The notes beneath the pieces are model-generated. The model was not told the origin of the DNA. It did no database searches and saw only the letters and a list, made by a program, of their open reading frames with translations. From assembly GCA_041687255.1 (NCBI GenBank), contig JAWLCL010000015.1, forward strand, positions 53,052 through 117,051: 64,000 nt of DNA, given 5' to 3'. The translations under genes and the position numbers were made by a program. Below are positions 54,288 to 63,987 of the stretch, one piece after another; position 1 is the first letter of the stretch; every line of letters begins with the position of its first letter. The DNA is from Mariniphaga sp041687255 (GTDB lineage Bacteria; Bacteroidota; Bacteroidia; Bacteroidales; Prolixibacteraceae).

Positions 54288-55514
54288 ATGAAACTAAAAT
54301 TTTTAAACTACAACCTGGAACAACTTCTTGAAGAGAAATTATTTATCTCATATATTCAGAAGGATGAACATAAACAGGAGTGGGAAGAATTTCTGTCAAA
54401 TCATGTTGAATTCAAATCAAAAGCATTTAAAGCCCGGGAAATAATAAACCTTTTGCAAGACAGCTTTGAGCCGATGGAAGAAAAATCCGTTCAGGAGATT
54501 TGGAATAACATTAATCAATTTGAGGAACAAAACAAAATAAAAACAAACAGAATCAAATTCAGAAGGATGCTCAGTTGGGCAGCTTCTGTTTTATTGATTG
54601 TTTCTGCTGGTACAGTTGGATATCTTTATTTTGTCGATAATGATAACGGGTTTAAATTTTACTCATCCGGGAATTCCGGAAATGTAAACTCACGTATTGT
54701 CCTTTCCACTGGTGAGGAAATTACATTCAACAAAGACAATTCCACAATAATTTTATACGATAAAGCCAACCAGATAGCTGTTAATGACAGCATCATTGAA
54801 TTGCCGGAAGAAGCAAATCTTAAAAAACCGGAAGAACGGATGAATGTGGTTGAAATTCCCTATGGTCAAAAATCAGAACTTTTATTGGCCGATGGTACAA
54901 AAGTATGGCTTAATGCCGGAAGTCGACTGGCATTTCCTTCAAAGTTTATTGGTAAAAGCCGTGAAGTTTTTTTGGAAGGAGAGGCCTGTTTTAAAGTTGT
55001 TGAGAATAAAAATCAGCCTTTTATAGTAAAAACAGACGATTTGAACATAAAAGTTCTGGGAACTCATTTCAATGTATCGGCTTATCCAAATGATGAAACA
55101 ATTGAAACAGTTTTATTGGAAGGGAAAGTGGAAGTGGCCCGGTCGCTGGCTTTTGGGTTGGGAAAAGAAGAGGTGGAACTGGCTCCAAATCAGAAAGCCA
55201 GTTTTCAACGTGAATTAAATGAGCTAAAAGTTTCTGAAGATAAGCATGTAGATTACCACATCGCCTGGACATATGGCTGGCTTAAATATGAAAAAGAAAG
55301 TCTTAGCTCGGTGTTGAAACAAGTGGAGAGGTATTATAATGTTAAAATTGAATTACCGGTTAATTATCCGGGTGATGATAAGATTTCCGGGAAGCTTGAT
55401 TTGAAAAATTCATTGGAAGCAGTAATGGTTGTACTGGCCGATGCTTCATATTTTAACTATCGAATAAATGGAAATAACATTGCAATTGAAAAGAAACTAA
55501 AAAAGCTGCAATAA
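54288..55514 (+). CDS. FecR family anti-sigma factor
   Basis: The 408-residue protein has a cytoplasmic N-terminal part for binding sigma (about 1-90), one membrane helix (about 94-115) and the periplasmic FecR domain (about 185-290, IPYGQKSELLLADGTKVWLN). A DUF4974-like C-terminal domain (about 330-405) follows. It should pass a signal from the STN domain of SusC2, encoded 79 bases downstream, to an ECF sigma factor, most likely the one at 44789-45376. The unusual feature is the distance: the SusC1 operon lies between the sigma and FecR genes. Confidence 0.93.
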   Translation: MKLKFLNYNLEQLLEEKLFISYIQKDEHKQEWEEFLSNHVEFKSKAFKAREIINLLQDSFEPMEEKSVQEIWNNINQFEEQNKIKTNRIKFRRMLSWAASVLLIVSAGTVGYLYFVDNDNGFKFYSSGNSGNVNSRIVLSTGEEITFNKDNSTIILYDKANQIAVNDSIIELPEEANLKKPEERMNVVEIPYGQKSELLLADGTKVWLNAGSRLAFPSKFIGKSREVFLEGEACFKVVENKNQPFIVKTDDLNIKVLGTHFNVSAYPNDETIETVLLEGKVEVARSLAFGLGKEEVELAPNQKASFQRELNELKVSEDKHVDYHIAWTYGWLKYEKESLSSVLKQVERYYNVKIELPVNYPGDDKISGKLDLKNSLEAVMVVLADASYFNYRINGNNIAIEKKLKKLQ

Positions 55515-55593
55515 TAAAATGAAAACCGGTAGCCTGCCAGCTCACCGGTCTTCGGATAAATTTAAATAATCTTTGTCTAAACAAATCAAAAGT

Positions 55594-58500
55594 ATGAAAA
55601 AAAAGCGAGTATTGCGCTGCTTCTCAAGGGGAAGCCTATCAAAAAATGTGTTAAAAACATCACTGCTGTTATTTTTATTTTTTTCGGTAATTGTGGCTTC
55701 GGCAACCGATAGTTACTCAAAATCGACCAAATTCAGCTTAATGCTGAAGAACGTAACGGTTTTGGACGTTTTTAATTACATAGAAGAAAACAGTGAATTT
55801 ATCCTTCTTTACAATGAAAAATGGGTGGATGTAAATCGCAGGATTGACGTTCATGTAGAAATGGAAACATTGGAGGAGGTTTTGGAGCAGGCCTTAAAAG
55901 GTTCTTCAAATGTGTTTAAAATTTATGACCGGCAGGTTGTTATCTTGAAAGATGACAAAGCTAAAGATCCGGTCAATATTTTGAAAAAAAATCAAAACCC
56001 AGGTAATTTAAATTCTAAGGCACAGCAACAGCAAAAAACTGTGGCGGGTATTATTACAGACCAGACAGGACATCCTTTTCCCGGTGTGACAATTGTTGAA
56101 AAAGGGACTACCAATGGAACCGTTACTAATGTGGAAGGTGAATATTCACTGTCATTAACCGGAAAGTCAGATACCCTTCAATTTTCGTTTATCGGGATGA
56201 AAACACAGGTGGTGCCCATCAGCAACAGGACTGTTATAAACATAGTGATGGAAGAAGTAACAGAGGGTCTGGAGGAGATAGTTGTTGTTGGTTATGGAAC
56301 CCAACGTAAAGGCAGTGTAATTGGCTCAGTTGACCGTATAGAAACTGAGCAGCTCAGGCAACCTTCGCGCACAATAAGCACATCCCTGGCCGGAAGATTG
56401 GCAGGTGTTGTTTCTGTTCAGGGATCAGGTGAGCCCGGATATGATGGTGCAGACTTCTGGATTAGAGGTGTAAATACTTTTACCGGAAACACCAGCCCAC
56501 TGATATTGGTTGATGGTGTTGAGCGTAATCTCGATAATGTAGATCCTGAAGAAATCACTGACTTTACAATTCTGAAAGATGCAACCGCCACTGCTGTTTA
56601 TGGGGTGCGGGGTGCAAATGGAGTAGTGCTTATCACCACCAAAAAAGGTTCAATTGGAGAGCCTTCAATTAACCTGCGCATGGAAAACAGTTTTTCTGAT
56701 CCTCTGGAGTTACCGGATTTTGTTGACGGAGCTACTTACATGACTTTACAAAACGAAGCACTAAGGAACACAGGTAAGAATCCATTGTTTACACCCGAAG
56801 AAATTAACCGGACAAGCAGTGGCTTTGATCCCTATTATTATCCTGATGTGGACTGGCTCGATGAGTTGATATCGCATTGGTCACCTTCTCAGCGTGTTAC
56901 TTTGAATGTTTCCGGGGGTAGCGAAAAAGTCAGGTATTTTGTTTCGGGTGCCTTTTTGAACCAAAGTGGTATGTGGAACAACTTTGGCGGAACCAGTTAT
57001 AACAACAATGTTAATGTTAAAAGGTACAACTTCCGTGCAAACGTAGATATGAACATCACTTCCACCACTATTCTGGGAGTTAATCTTGCTGCAATTCTGG
57101 AAGACCGGAATTATCCCGGAGAATCTTCCGGTACTATTTTCAGCTGGGTACTGCAAACACCGCCAACCTGGTTTCCTATGACCTATTCGGATGCGAAGAA
57201 AGTCCCGGGCTATCCGTATGGTATGGCCAGAAACCCTTATCAGCTGCTTGCCCGCTCGGGGTTTTCAACCGAAAACCACTCTACGGTACAGTCCAACTTC
57301 AACATTGCACAAGACCTTGAATTTATTGCAAAGGGGCTGTCGGCAAGAGCATTGTTTTCTTTTGATTCCTATACATCGGCTAACATTACAAGAGCAATGC
57401 GGCCGAGACCCTACCTGATTATTCCTTATGGGTTTGATGAAGAAGGAAATCCTATACTGAATAATGAAGAGGGGCAATACAATTACCAGGACCAGGAGCC
57501 TAACAGTACAAGTTATCATGATTACCTGACCCGTTCGGTGGATGCTCCATATACCGACCGCTCAATTTATCTTGAAACAACGCTTAATTACAACCGCCGT
57601 TTTGGACTACATGATGTTGGCGGGTTATTGCTCTACAACCAAAGTGACCAGACGTTTCCCTCATTGGGAGGAATCTATGAATCGGTTCCTAAACGTCACC
57701 AGGGTCTTACCGGCAGGGTAAACTATGCCTTTAATCAGAAATATTTTGGTGAATTTAACTTCGGTTACAACGGTTCAGAGAACTTTTCTCCCGGAAAGCG
57801 TTATGGATTTTTTCCTTCAATGGCTTTAGGGTGGATACCTACCGAGGAAGAGTTTATGAGTTTTTTGAAACCGGCGATTGATTATATGAAAATAAGGCTG
57901 TCGCACGGTTATGTTGGAAACGACGGGTTGAATTCACGTTTTGTATACCTGACCAGGGTAGAAGGAACCAGTACAAATGTTGGGTTTGGAACCAACAACG
58001 GTTACGGTTATGGAGCCGGTTCGGGAATCAACATCACCTATTACGGTAACCCAGATGCTACATGGGAAAGAGCAGCAAAATCAGACTTAGGACTTGAACT
58101 GCATTTTCTGAAAAATTTTGTTCTGCAGGCCGATTTGTTTTATGAAAAGCGTGAAAATATCTGGGTTCAGTTAGTAAAAGTGCCCGATGTTTTTGGATTT
58201 AGTACAAATCCTTATGCCAATGCAGGTGAAATGGAAAATAAGGGTATGGATGCATTCCTTGAATACACCAAACCATTTAATGAAGATTTAAGCATTAACT
58301 TTAAGGGGACATTTACCTTTTCGCAAAATAAAATACTTGCCAATGGCGAAGAGAAGAAAAAGTACGAATATCAGTCGGCTATTGGTCAGCCCTTCGGACG
58401 TCAGATGGGATATGTTGCCGAAGGCTTGTTTATTGACCAGGCTGAAATTAATAACAGCCCCAGCCAGGTAAGTATTGGAGGAGAAACAAAACCGGGTGAC

Positions 58501-59052
58501 ATTAAGTATAAAGATGTTAATGATGATGGCATTATTGACCAGTTTGACAGGGTTTATATGGGACATCCAACAATTCCTGAAATTACTTATGGTTTTGGTT
58601 CCAATGTTTTCTTTAAAGATTTCGACTTTTCTGTATTGTTCCAGGGTGCAACAAGGGTTTCATTTTTTGCCAACCCAAGAGCTTTTCCTGAGGAAAATCG
58701 TGGTAATGTGCATACTATAATTGCTGACAGCTACTGGAGCCAGGAAACGCAGAACTTGGATGCAGATTTCCCACGTTTGGGTATCGGTGGTCAAACAAAA
58801 AATTATACCAACTCAAGCTGGTGGTTACAAAACGGAAGTTATGTGCGTTTGAAACAAATTGAGTTTGGATATTCACTTCCAAAACTTGCCCTTGGAAAGT
58901 ATAATATTGATAACGCCCGCCTATATGTGAACGGATTAAATCTTTTCACTTATTCTCCTTTCAAATGGTGGGATCCGGAGTCAAAAAGTTCTAATGGTAT
59001 GTATTATCCCATCCAAAAAGTTATTAATGCAGGTATTGAAATTAAATTTTAA
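55594..59052 (+). CDS. SusC/RagA-type TonB-dependent transducer with STN domain (SusC2)
   Basis: The start at the ATG at 55594 (1152 residues) gives a leader, MKKKRVLRCFSRGSL, that parallels the SusC1 leader; a TTG lies 7 codons upstream. An STN domain (about 45-115, VTVLDVFNYIEENSEFILLY) allows signalling to FecR. A carboxypeptidase-D-like domain (about 150-240), the plug (EEIVVVGYGTQRKGS) and the barrel ending AGIEIKF follow. It is clearly paralogous to SusC1 in the plug and barrel. With SusD2 it imports an unknown oligosaccharide and reports its presence. Confidence 0.94.
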   Translation: MKKKRVLRCFSRGSLSKNVLKTSLLLFLFFSVIVASATDSYSKSTKFSLMLKNVTVLDVFNYIEENSEFILLYNEKWVDVNRRIDVHVEMETLEEVLEQALKGSSNVFKIYDRQVVILKDDKAKDPVNILKKNQNPGNLNSKAQQQQKTVAGIITDQTGHPFPGVTIVEKGTTNGTVTNVEGEYSLSLTGKSDTLQFSFIGMKTQVVPISNRTVINIVMEEVTEGLEEIVVVGYGTQRKGSVIGSVDRIETEQLRQPSRTISTSLAGRLAGVVSVQGSGEPGYDGADFWIRGVNTFTGNTSPLILVDGVERNLDNVDPEEITDFTILKDATATAVYGVRGANGVVLITTKKGSIGEPSINLRMENSFSDPLELPDFVDGATYMTLQNEALRNTGKNPLFTPEEINRTSSGFDPYYYPDVDWLDELISHWSPSQRVTLNVSGGSEKVRYFVSGAFLNQSGMWNNFGGTSYNNNVNVKRYNFRANVDMNITSTTILGVNLAAILEDRNYPGESSGTIFSWVLQTPPTWFPMTYSDAKKVPGYPYGMARNPYQLLARSGFSTENHSTVQSNFNIAQDLEFIAKGLSARALFSFDSYTSANITRAMRPRPYLIIPYGFDEEGNPILNNEEGQYNYQDQEPNSTSYHDYLTRSVDAPYTDRSIYLETTLNYNRRFGLHDVGGLLLYNQSDQTFPSLGGIYESVPKRHQGLTGRVNYAFNQKYFGEFNFGYNGSENFSPGKRYGFFPSMALGWIPTEEEFMSFLKPAIDYMKIRLSHGYVGNDGLNSRFVYLTRVEGTSTNVGFGTNNGYGYGAGSGINITYYGNPDATWERAAKSDLGLELHFLKNFVLQADLFYEKRENIWVQLVKVPDVFGFSTNPYANAGEMENKGMDAFLEYTKPFNEDLSINFKGTFTFSQNKILANGEEKKKYEYQSAIGQPFGRQMGYVAEGLFIDQAEINNSPSQVSIGGETKPGDIKYKDVNDDGIIDQFDRVYMGHPTIPEITYGFGSNVFFKDFDFSVLFQGATRVSFFANPRAFPEENRGNVHTIIADSYWSQETQNLDADFPRLGIGGQTKNYTNSSWWLQNGSYVRLKQIEFGYSLPKLALGKYNIDNARLYVNGLNLFTYSPFKWWDPESKSSNGMYYPIQKVINAGIEIKF

Positions 59053-59057
59053 GAGAT

Positions 59058-60980
59058 ATGAAATTGATTAGCATAAATATTACAGGAGTCGTTTTGCTGT
59101 CACTACTGCTCATTTTCGGAGGTTGTACCGATTATTTAGATCAGGTTCCGGAAGAAAAACTTAGTGAAGCAAACCTTTTCGAGTCGAAAGATGATGTTAT
59201 CAAGGTGCTTACGCAGGCTTATTCCTACCATTATTCAACAATTGAATTCAGGGATAACCCGGGTTTGGCTGCCGATGAAGCTGATTTTAACTGGAGCAAT
59301 TACAATCCCTACTATAAGGATAACGGACAGTACAGCCAATCATCACCAATTTACAATCACTGGGCAAATTTTTATAAACAGATCCGAACTACTCAATATT
59401 TCCTCAACCGGCTGGATGAATGCCAGGATGAAAAGTTGACTGACGATGAACGTCGCTGGTGGAGGGGAGAAGCTTATTTTCTGCAGGCTTATTACTACTT
59501 TCTGTTGTTACAGGAATATGGTCCGGTACCGGTTATCGACATGGTTTATGATGGTAATGCCCTGACAGAAATTATGGCACAGGGTGTTCCACGTTCATCC
59601 TATGATGAATGCGTGAATTATATTGACGGTTTATTGGTGAAGGCAATTGAACACCTCGACCTTTTCTACACATCGTCGTCAACTGAACGTGCAGGGCGTG
59701 CCAGTCAGGCATCAGCATGGTTTTTGCGTTCCCGTTTATGGCTCTATGCTGCAAGCCCATTGTATAATGGCATGACTGCTCCTGATGGTGAAAGTTATCA
59801 GCATCTGATGCCTAAAGATTTTGAAGGAAATCCACTCATCAGCACTGCATTCGATAATGCAAAATGGAAAAAGGCTATGGACATCACCGAAGAAGCTATC
59901 CAGGTATGCGAAATGGCCAACCGGGGACTTTACAAGCCCGGTGCCTCCAGTTCTGTAACCAATGGCTACGAAGCCTATTGGAATGTATTTAATTATTCGC
60001 GAGGTGGTCATCCCAGTCCTGAGAATGTATTTTACAAACAAAACTTCTCAACGGGCGACTTACGGATGCATTCACTGCCAATTTCATGGAGCGGGTATAC
60101 GGGAATTTGTCCAACTATTGAGCATGTTAACGAATATTTCATGGCCAATGGATTATTGCCGGAAGATGATAATTGGTACCAGGAAGCTGAAGGTTTTGAA
60201 ACGTATGAAAAAAGTGGGAATACCATTCGCCTTTACAAAAAGTACATGAAACGTGATCCCCGGTTTTATTCAAACATTTTATTCCCGGGACAGTATTCTT
60301 ATGCTGTTTTGGGCAATGAAACAGAAAGTTTTGATACACGCTGGGCTTACAATACCACTTCAAACTGGACCGATTACATTTGGTACCGGCCATTTTATGA
60401 AGGCCCAGACGGCTATGCAAGCAAAACCGGCCGTGACTTTACAACTACCGGTTTTCTGGCCATTAAATTTGTTGGTAAGACTGATAATAAAACCAGCAAA
60501 GGCGATTATGCAGTTAATATTTTCAGATTTGCCGAGCTGCTCTTAAACTATACTGAAGCTGCTTTCGAATACTACGCCAATTCAGGTTCTAATCCTGCCA
60601 GCCAGGAAGAAGTGTTTAAATACTGGGATGAACTGCGCGAGCGTGTTCAGGTTCCCGATGTTCGCTCGGCATACGCTGATGCGGGGATACCACTTACTAC
60701 CGATAAACTCAGAGAATTAATTCACCGTGAGCGTAATGTTGAACTTGCTTTTGAAGGACATCGTTACTTCGATAACCGCAGGTGGCTTGATGCTGAAAAA
60801 GAAGGAGGAGATAAACATGGTTTCGATATCTATAAAAATGAAGGAGAAGGTTTCTGGAATGAAGATTTTGTTTTTGAAACCCGTGTATGGGACGATAAGA
60901 TGTATTTTATGCCCATTCCTCAGTCAGAAATTGATAAGAATCCAAAATTGACTCAGAATGCTCTTTGGGGGGCAGAATAA
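59058..60980 (+). CDS. SusD/RagB family outer-membrane lipoprotein (SusD2)
   Basis: The 640-residue lipoprotein (Cys23, IFGGCTDYLD) has the SusD helical-repeat layout with WWRGEAYFLQAYYYFLLLQEYG and the late AGRASQASAWFLRSRLW segment. The C-terminal ELAFEGHRYFDNRRWLDAE region is the family signature. It starts five bases after the susC2 stop. It pairs with SusC2 to bind oligosaccharide at the cell surface. It resembles SusD1 in length and in many conserved places. Confidence 0.93.
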   Translation: MKLISINITGVVLLSLLLIFGGCTDYLDQVPEEKLSEANLFESKDDVIKVLTQAYSYHYSTIEFRDNPGLAADEADFNWSNYNPYYKDNGQYSQSSPIYNHWANFYKQIRTTQYFLNRLDECQDEKLTDDERRWWRGEAYFLQAYYYFLLLQEYGPVPVIDMVYDGNALTEIMAQGVPRSSYDECVNYIDGLLVKAIEHLDLFYTSSSTERAGRASQASAWFLRSRLWLYAASPLYNGMTAPDGESYQHLMPKDFEGNPLISTAFDNAKWKKAMDITEEAIQVCEMANRGLYKPGASSSVTNGYEAYWNVFNYSRGGHPSPENVFYKQNFSTGDLRMHSLPISWSGYTGICPTIEHVNEYFMANGLLPEDDNWYQEAEGFETYEKSGNTIRLYKKYMKRDPRFYSNILFPGQYSYAVLGNETESFDTRWAYNTTSNWTDYIWYRPFYEGPDGYASKTGRDFTTTGFLAIKFVGKTDNKTSKGDYAVNIFRFAELLLNYTEAAFEYYANSGSNPASQEEVFKYWDELRERVQVPDVRSAYADAGIPLTTDKLRELIHRERNVELAFEGHRYFDNRRWLDAEKEGGDKHGFDIYKNEGEGFWNEDFVFETRVWDDKMYFMPIPQSEIDKNPKLTQNALWGAE

Positions 60981-61010
60981 CAAACTTTTTGAACTTAAAG
61001 CTTTATTACA

Positions 61011-62084
61011 ATGAATAGAAAAATATATTTTCTGGCAATCATATTGCTGTTAATTATAACAGCATGCGAAAAAGAAGAAACAGGTATCCCTCCTGAACCG
61101 GTCAGTGATGTTGAGATAACCGGTGGATATGGTGAAGTGTTGTTGTCGTGGACCAATCCATCAACTGAAGGGTTTCATTACGTGGATATTGATTTTGTTG
61201 ATTCAAAGGGAGTGAACCGCAGCGAAAAGGTAAGTAAATATGCTAACGCTGATACCATTGCAGGGTTTGCTGATACCGATAGCTATAATTTCATCCTTAC
61301 TGCATATAATAATTCAGGACAGTCATCAGAACCGGTAAGTGTGTCGGTTAGTCCTCTCGAACCGCCGTTCTCAATTGTAAGTAACACAGTTGAAATGGTT
61401 CCTGATTTTGGTGGTGCTATAATTTCATGGGAAAATGAAACCGGTAAAAACGTTTCAATACAGGTAACCTATAAAGGAAATGCAGGTGAAAAAGTTTCAT
61501 CAACATTTTCTTCAACTGAAGATGGGAGTGGCTATATTTCAGGCCTTAATGCTGACGAACGCATTTTTAGTGTTGCTGTAACCGATGCATCCGGAAACAG
61601 TTCCGAAGTTCAGAGTTTTACCATTTCTCCTATGGCAGAGTCAGTGATTGACAAATCCCTTTGGTCGGTAGTTGATTTCAGTACAGAGGAACCTAATGAA
61701 GGAGGAAATCCAAACGGTTTGGTCAGGGCCGTTTTTGACGATGATTATTCAACATTTTGGCACACTCAATGGGCTGGAGCTTCTCCTGGTTATCCGCACT
61801 ATTTTGTAATCGATATGGGGCAGGAAGTGACAATCAGTCGCTTTGAAACCATCAGAAGGCTGAATGACAGCAGAGGGCAGACTCAAATTCAGTTCCTCAC
61901 CAGTATAGATGGTGAAAACTGGGAAGATTTCGGACTGCTTGAAGTTGACAGTTCCACTAATGACCCGCAGAGTTACAGGTTAACATCAAACCCTAAGGCA
62001 AGGTATTTTAAATATGTAGCCACAGAAGGTCCGAATTTCTTTGCCTTCCTGGGAGAGATAACTGTTTATGGATCGCTGGAATAA
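61011..62084 (+). CDS. DUF4959/discoidin-type surface lipoprotein (second copy)
   Basis: The 357-residue lipoprotein (Cys19, IITACEKEE) has an N-terminal DUF4959-like part (PPEPVSDVEITGGYGEVLLSW) with repeats, and a C-terminal F5/8 type C-like domain (HYFVIDMGQEVTISRFETIRR, SIDGENWEDFGL, ARYFKYVATEG). It is a shorter paralogue of the protein at 50899-52176. It is the last gene of the fecR-susC2-susD2 operon, before the terminator at 62121. Confidence 0.86.
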   Translation: MNRKIYFLAIILLLIITACEKEETGIPPEPVSDVEITGGYGEVLLSWTNPSTEGFHYVDIDFVDSKGVNRSEKVSKYANADTIAGFADTDSYNFILTAYNNSGQSSEPVSVSVSPLEPPFSIVSNTVEMVPDFGGAIISWENETGKNVSIQVTYKGNAGEKVSSTFSSTEDGSGYISGLNADERIFSVAVTDASGNSSEVQSFTISPMAESVIDKSLWSVVDFSTEEPNEGGNPNGLVRAVFDDDYSTFWHTQWAGASPGYPHYFVIDMGQEVTISRFETIRRLNDSRGQTQIQFLTSIDGENWEDFGLLEVDSSTNDPQSYRLTSNPKARYFKYVATEGPNFFAFLGEITVYGSLE

Positions 62085-62120
62085 ATAAGTTACTGAGACT
62101 TTTATATATATAGTTTAATA

Positions 62121-62149
62121 AGAGGCTGCCGGTAAGGCAGCCTTTTTTA
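62121..62149 (+). terminator. Rho-independent terminator after the SusC2 operon
   Basis: AGGCTGCC (62123-62130) pairs with GGCAGCCT (62136-62143) across a GGTAA loop, followed by T residues. Confidence 0.85.
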
Positions 62150-62514
62150 TTAGGCGGCTTAAAGGGGCAGGGCAGAATCTTAAGAAGTAATTTGTTCCTT
62201 AATGAAAATATTATGTCCTGGTATATTTAAAAATGCTCATGCAGGGGAAAGTCATTGATGAATGCTCAATAATACCGTCTTTACGTCTTAATATATTAAA
62301 ATGAAAATGAAGCATTGTTAAAAAGTAAAATACTATCTTATTGGCAAATCCAAAGGCTGCTTGATAAATGACGTTGGAAAATTTACGGATGGGTTAGTCC
62401 ATGCAAAAAATCAATTTTATTGGAGCTTTTTAAGCAAGAAAATTGGTATCTTAAAGCATTAGTGATTAATTAAAAAATATCCATTACGGAATTTTTCTGA
62501 TAAATTGAATAAGG
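62150..62514. other. intergenic region, no gene seen
   Basis: AT-rich gap before the hydrolase gene with no convincing frame, promoter or structure. Confidence 0.5.
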
Positions 62515-63987
62515 ATGGAGTATATAAGAAAAACTGCCGGATACATTTCCCTTCTATTTTGGTTCTCTCTTTTGCTAACATCCGGGATGAATGGTCAGGA
62601 GAAAATTTCATCTGTTCTGGATTCTTACAAAAATGAACCGGACATGTGGATGAAATATTCGAACCAATCAAGTGCACTGTATCATCAAATTGCCTCTTTT
62701 GCTGAAGATTTACTGGTTAAAAGAAATGAAAAGGTTGCTGATTTGCACTCAAAAGAAGACTGGAACCAATATAATGAAGCATTAAAAAGAAAATTCTCAG
62801 AAGGCATAAGTGGTTTTGAAAAAACACCACTTAATGCCAAAGTTACAGGAACAATTGAGCGGGAAGATTTTACAGTCCAAAAAATTGTTTATGAATCACT
62901 TCCCGGTTTTTATGTTACCGGCTGCTTAATGATCCCCAAAATAAAAAAACAAGACAAGCTTCCTGCAGTAATAGTTCCAACGGGACATTCGCAAGCTGCT
63001 TTTCGCCGTGATATTTATCAGAACAGCACTTTAAACCTGGTTAAAAAGGGTTTTATTGTATTCACTTATGATCCCATAGGTCAGGGAGAGAGGGTTCAAT
63101 ATCTTGATGCATCATCAAATCGATCCTATATTGGAGGTTCCACTTTTGAACACTCCTATGCAGGCGCTCAAAGCCTTTTGGCAGGAAATTCCATAAGCGA
63201 CTATTTTATTTGGGATGGAATAAGAGCCATTGATTTTTTATGCTCAAGGCCTGAAGTAGATACTACACGTATCGGGATGACCGGAGTTTCGGGTGGCGGT
63301 ACACAAACTGCTTTTGTTTCGGCAATTGATGAACGGATATATGCCGCTGCTCCGGAATGTTATATTACCAGTTATCAACGATTGTTTGAATCTATTGGTC
63401 CCCAGGATGCAGAACAGAATCTATATAAAGGATTGGTTAAGGGGTTTGAACATGTTGATTTGTTAACGATGAGAGCTCCAAAACCTACAATGATAATTTC
63501 CACAACACAGGACTTTTTTAGCATTCAGGGCGCCAGGGAAACATTTGCAAAAGCAAAGACAGTATTCAATAGAATTGGTTACCCCGAATCTGTCAGCATG
63601 AGTGAGGCTGACGGAGTTCACGGTTCAAAAAAAGAAAACCGGCAGGCAATGTATCGTTTTTTTCAGAAGGAACTGAACCTGCCAGGGGATACCACCGATT
63701 TGGAAGTAAATTATTTTAACGAAGATGAGCTTATTGTAACCTCAACTGGCCAGGTTGAAAGTGCCTTTAACAGCAAAACCATTTTTGACTTCAATAAAGA
63801 AAAAGCAGTTCTTGCTGTTAAAAGCAGGCGGATAAAAAGCGCAGTTGAGCTGCTAAAAAGCGAGGATATCATTTTATCAAAAATTCAGGAACTATCAGGT
63901 TATGATTCCACACGCAGGATAAGATCGGTGGTTTACTCAGGTAAAATTGAAAAGGAGAACTATAAACTTGAAAAATCATTACCTTGA
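62515..63987 (+). CDS. alpha/beta hydrolase (acetyl-xylan-esterase-like), secreted, possibly truncated
   Basis: The 490-residue protein has a signal peptide (about 1-27) and an AXE1/prolyl-oligopeptidase-like hydrolase domain. The nucleophile is Ser259 in GMTGVSGGGTQ, an oxyanion region is in IVPTGHSQAAF, and the last catalytic His is likely in SEADGVHGSKK. Such enzymes remove acetyl or other esters from glycans. In Bacteroidota similar proteins often continue for another 200 residues; here the frame ends at a TGA 13 bases before the window edge, after a segment (FNSKTIFDFNKEKAVLAVKSRR, shown in part) that looks like the start of that second part. So it may be truncated or frameshifted near the edge. 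Confidence 0.82.
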   Translation: MEYIRKTAGYISLLFWFSLLLTSGMNGQEKISSVLDSYKNEPDMWMKYSNQSSALYHQIASFAEDLLVKRNEKVADLHSKEDWNQYNEALKRKFSEGISGFEKTPLNAKVTGTIEREDFTVQKIVYESLPGFYVTGCLMIPKIKKQDKLPAVIVPTGHSQAAFRRDIYQNSTLNLVKKGFIVFTYDPIGQGERVQYLDASSNRSYIGGSTFEHSYAGAQSLLAGNSISDYFIWDGIRAIDFLCSRPEVDTTRIGMTGVSGGGTQTAFVSAIDERIYAAAPECYITSYQRLFESIGPQDAEQNLYKGLVKGFEHVDLLTMRAPKPTMIISTTQDFFSIQGARETFAKAKTVFNRIGYPESVSMSEADGVHGSKKENRQAMYRFFQKELNLPGDTTDLEVNYFNEDELIVTSTGQVESAFNSKTIFDFNKEKAVLAVKSRRIKSAVELLKSEDIILSKIQELSGYDSTRRIRSVVYSGKIEKENYKLEKSLP

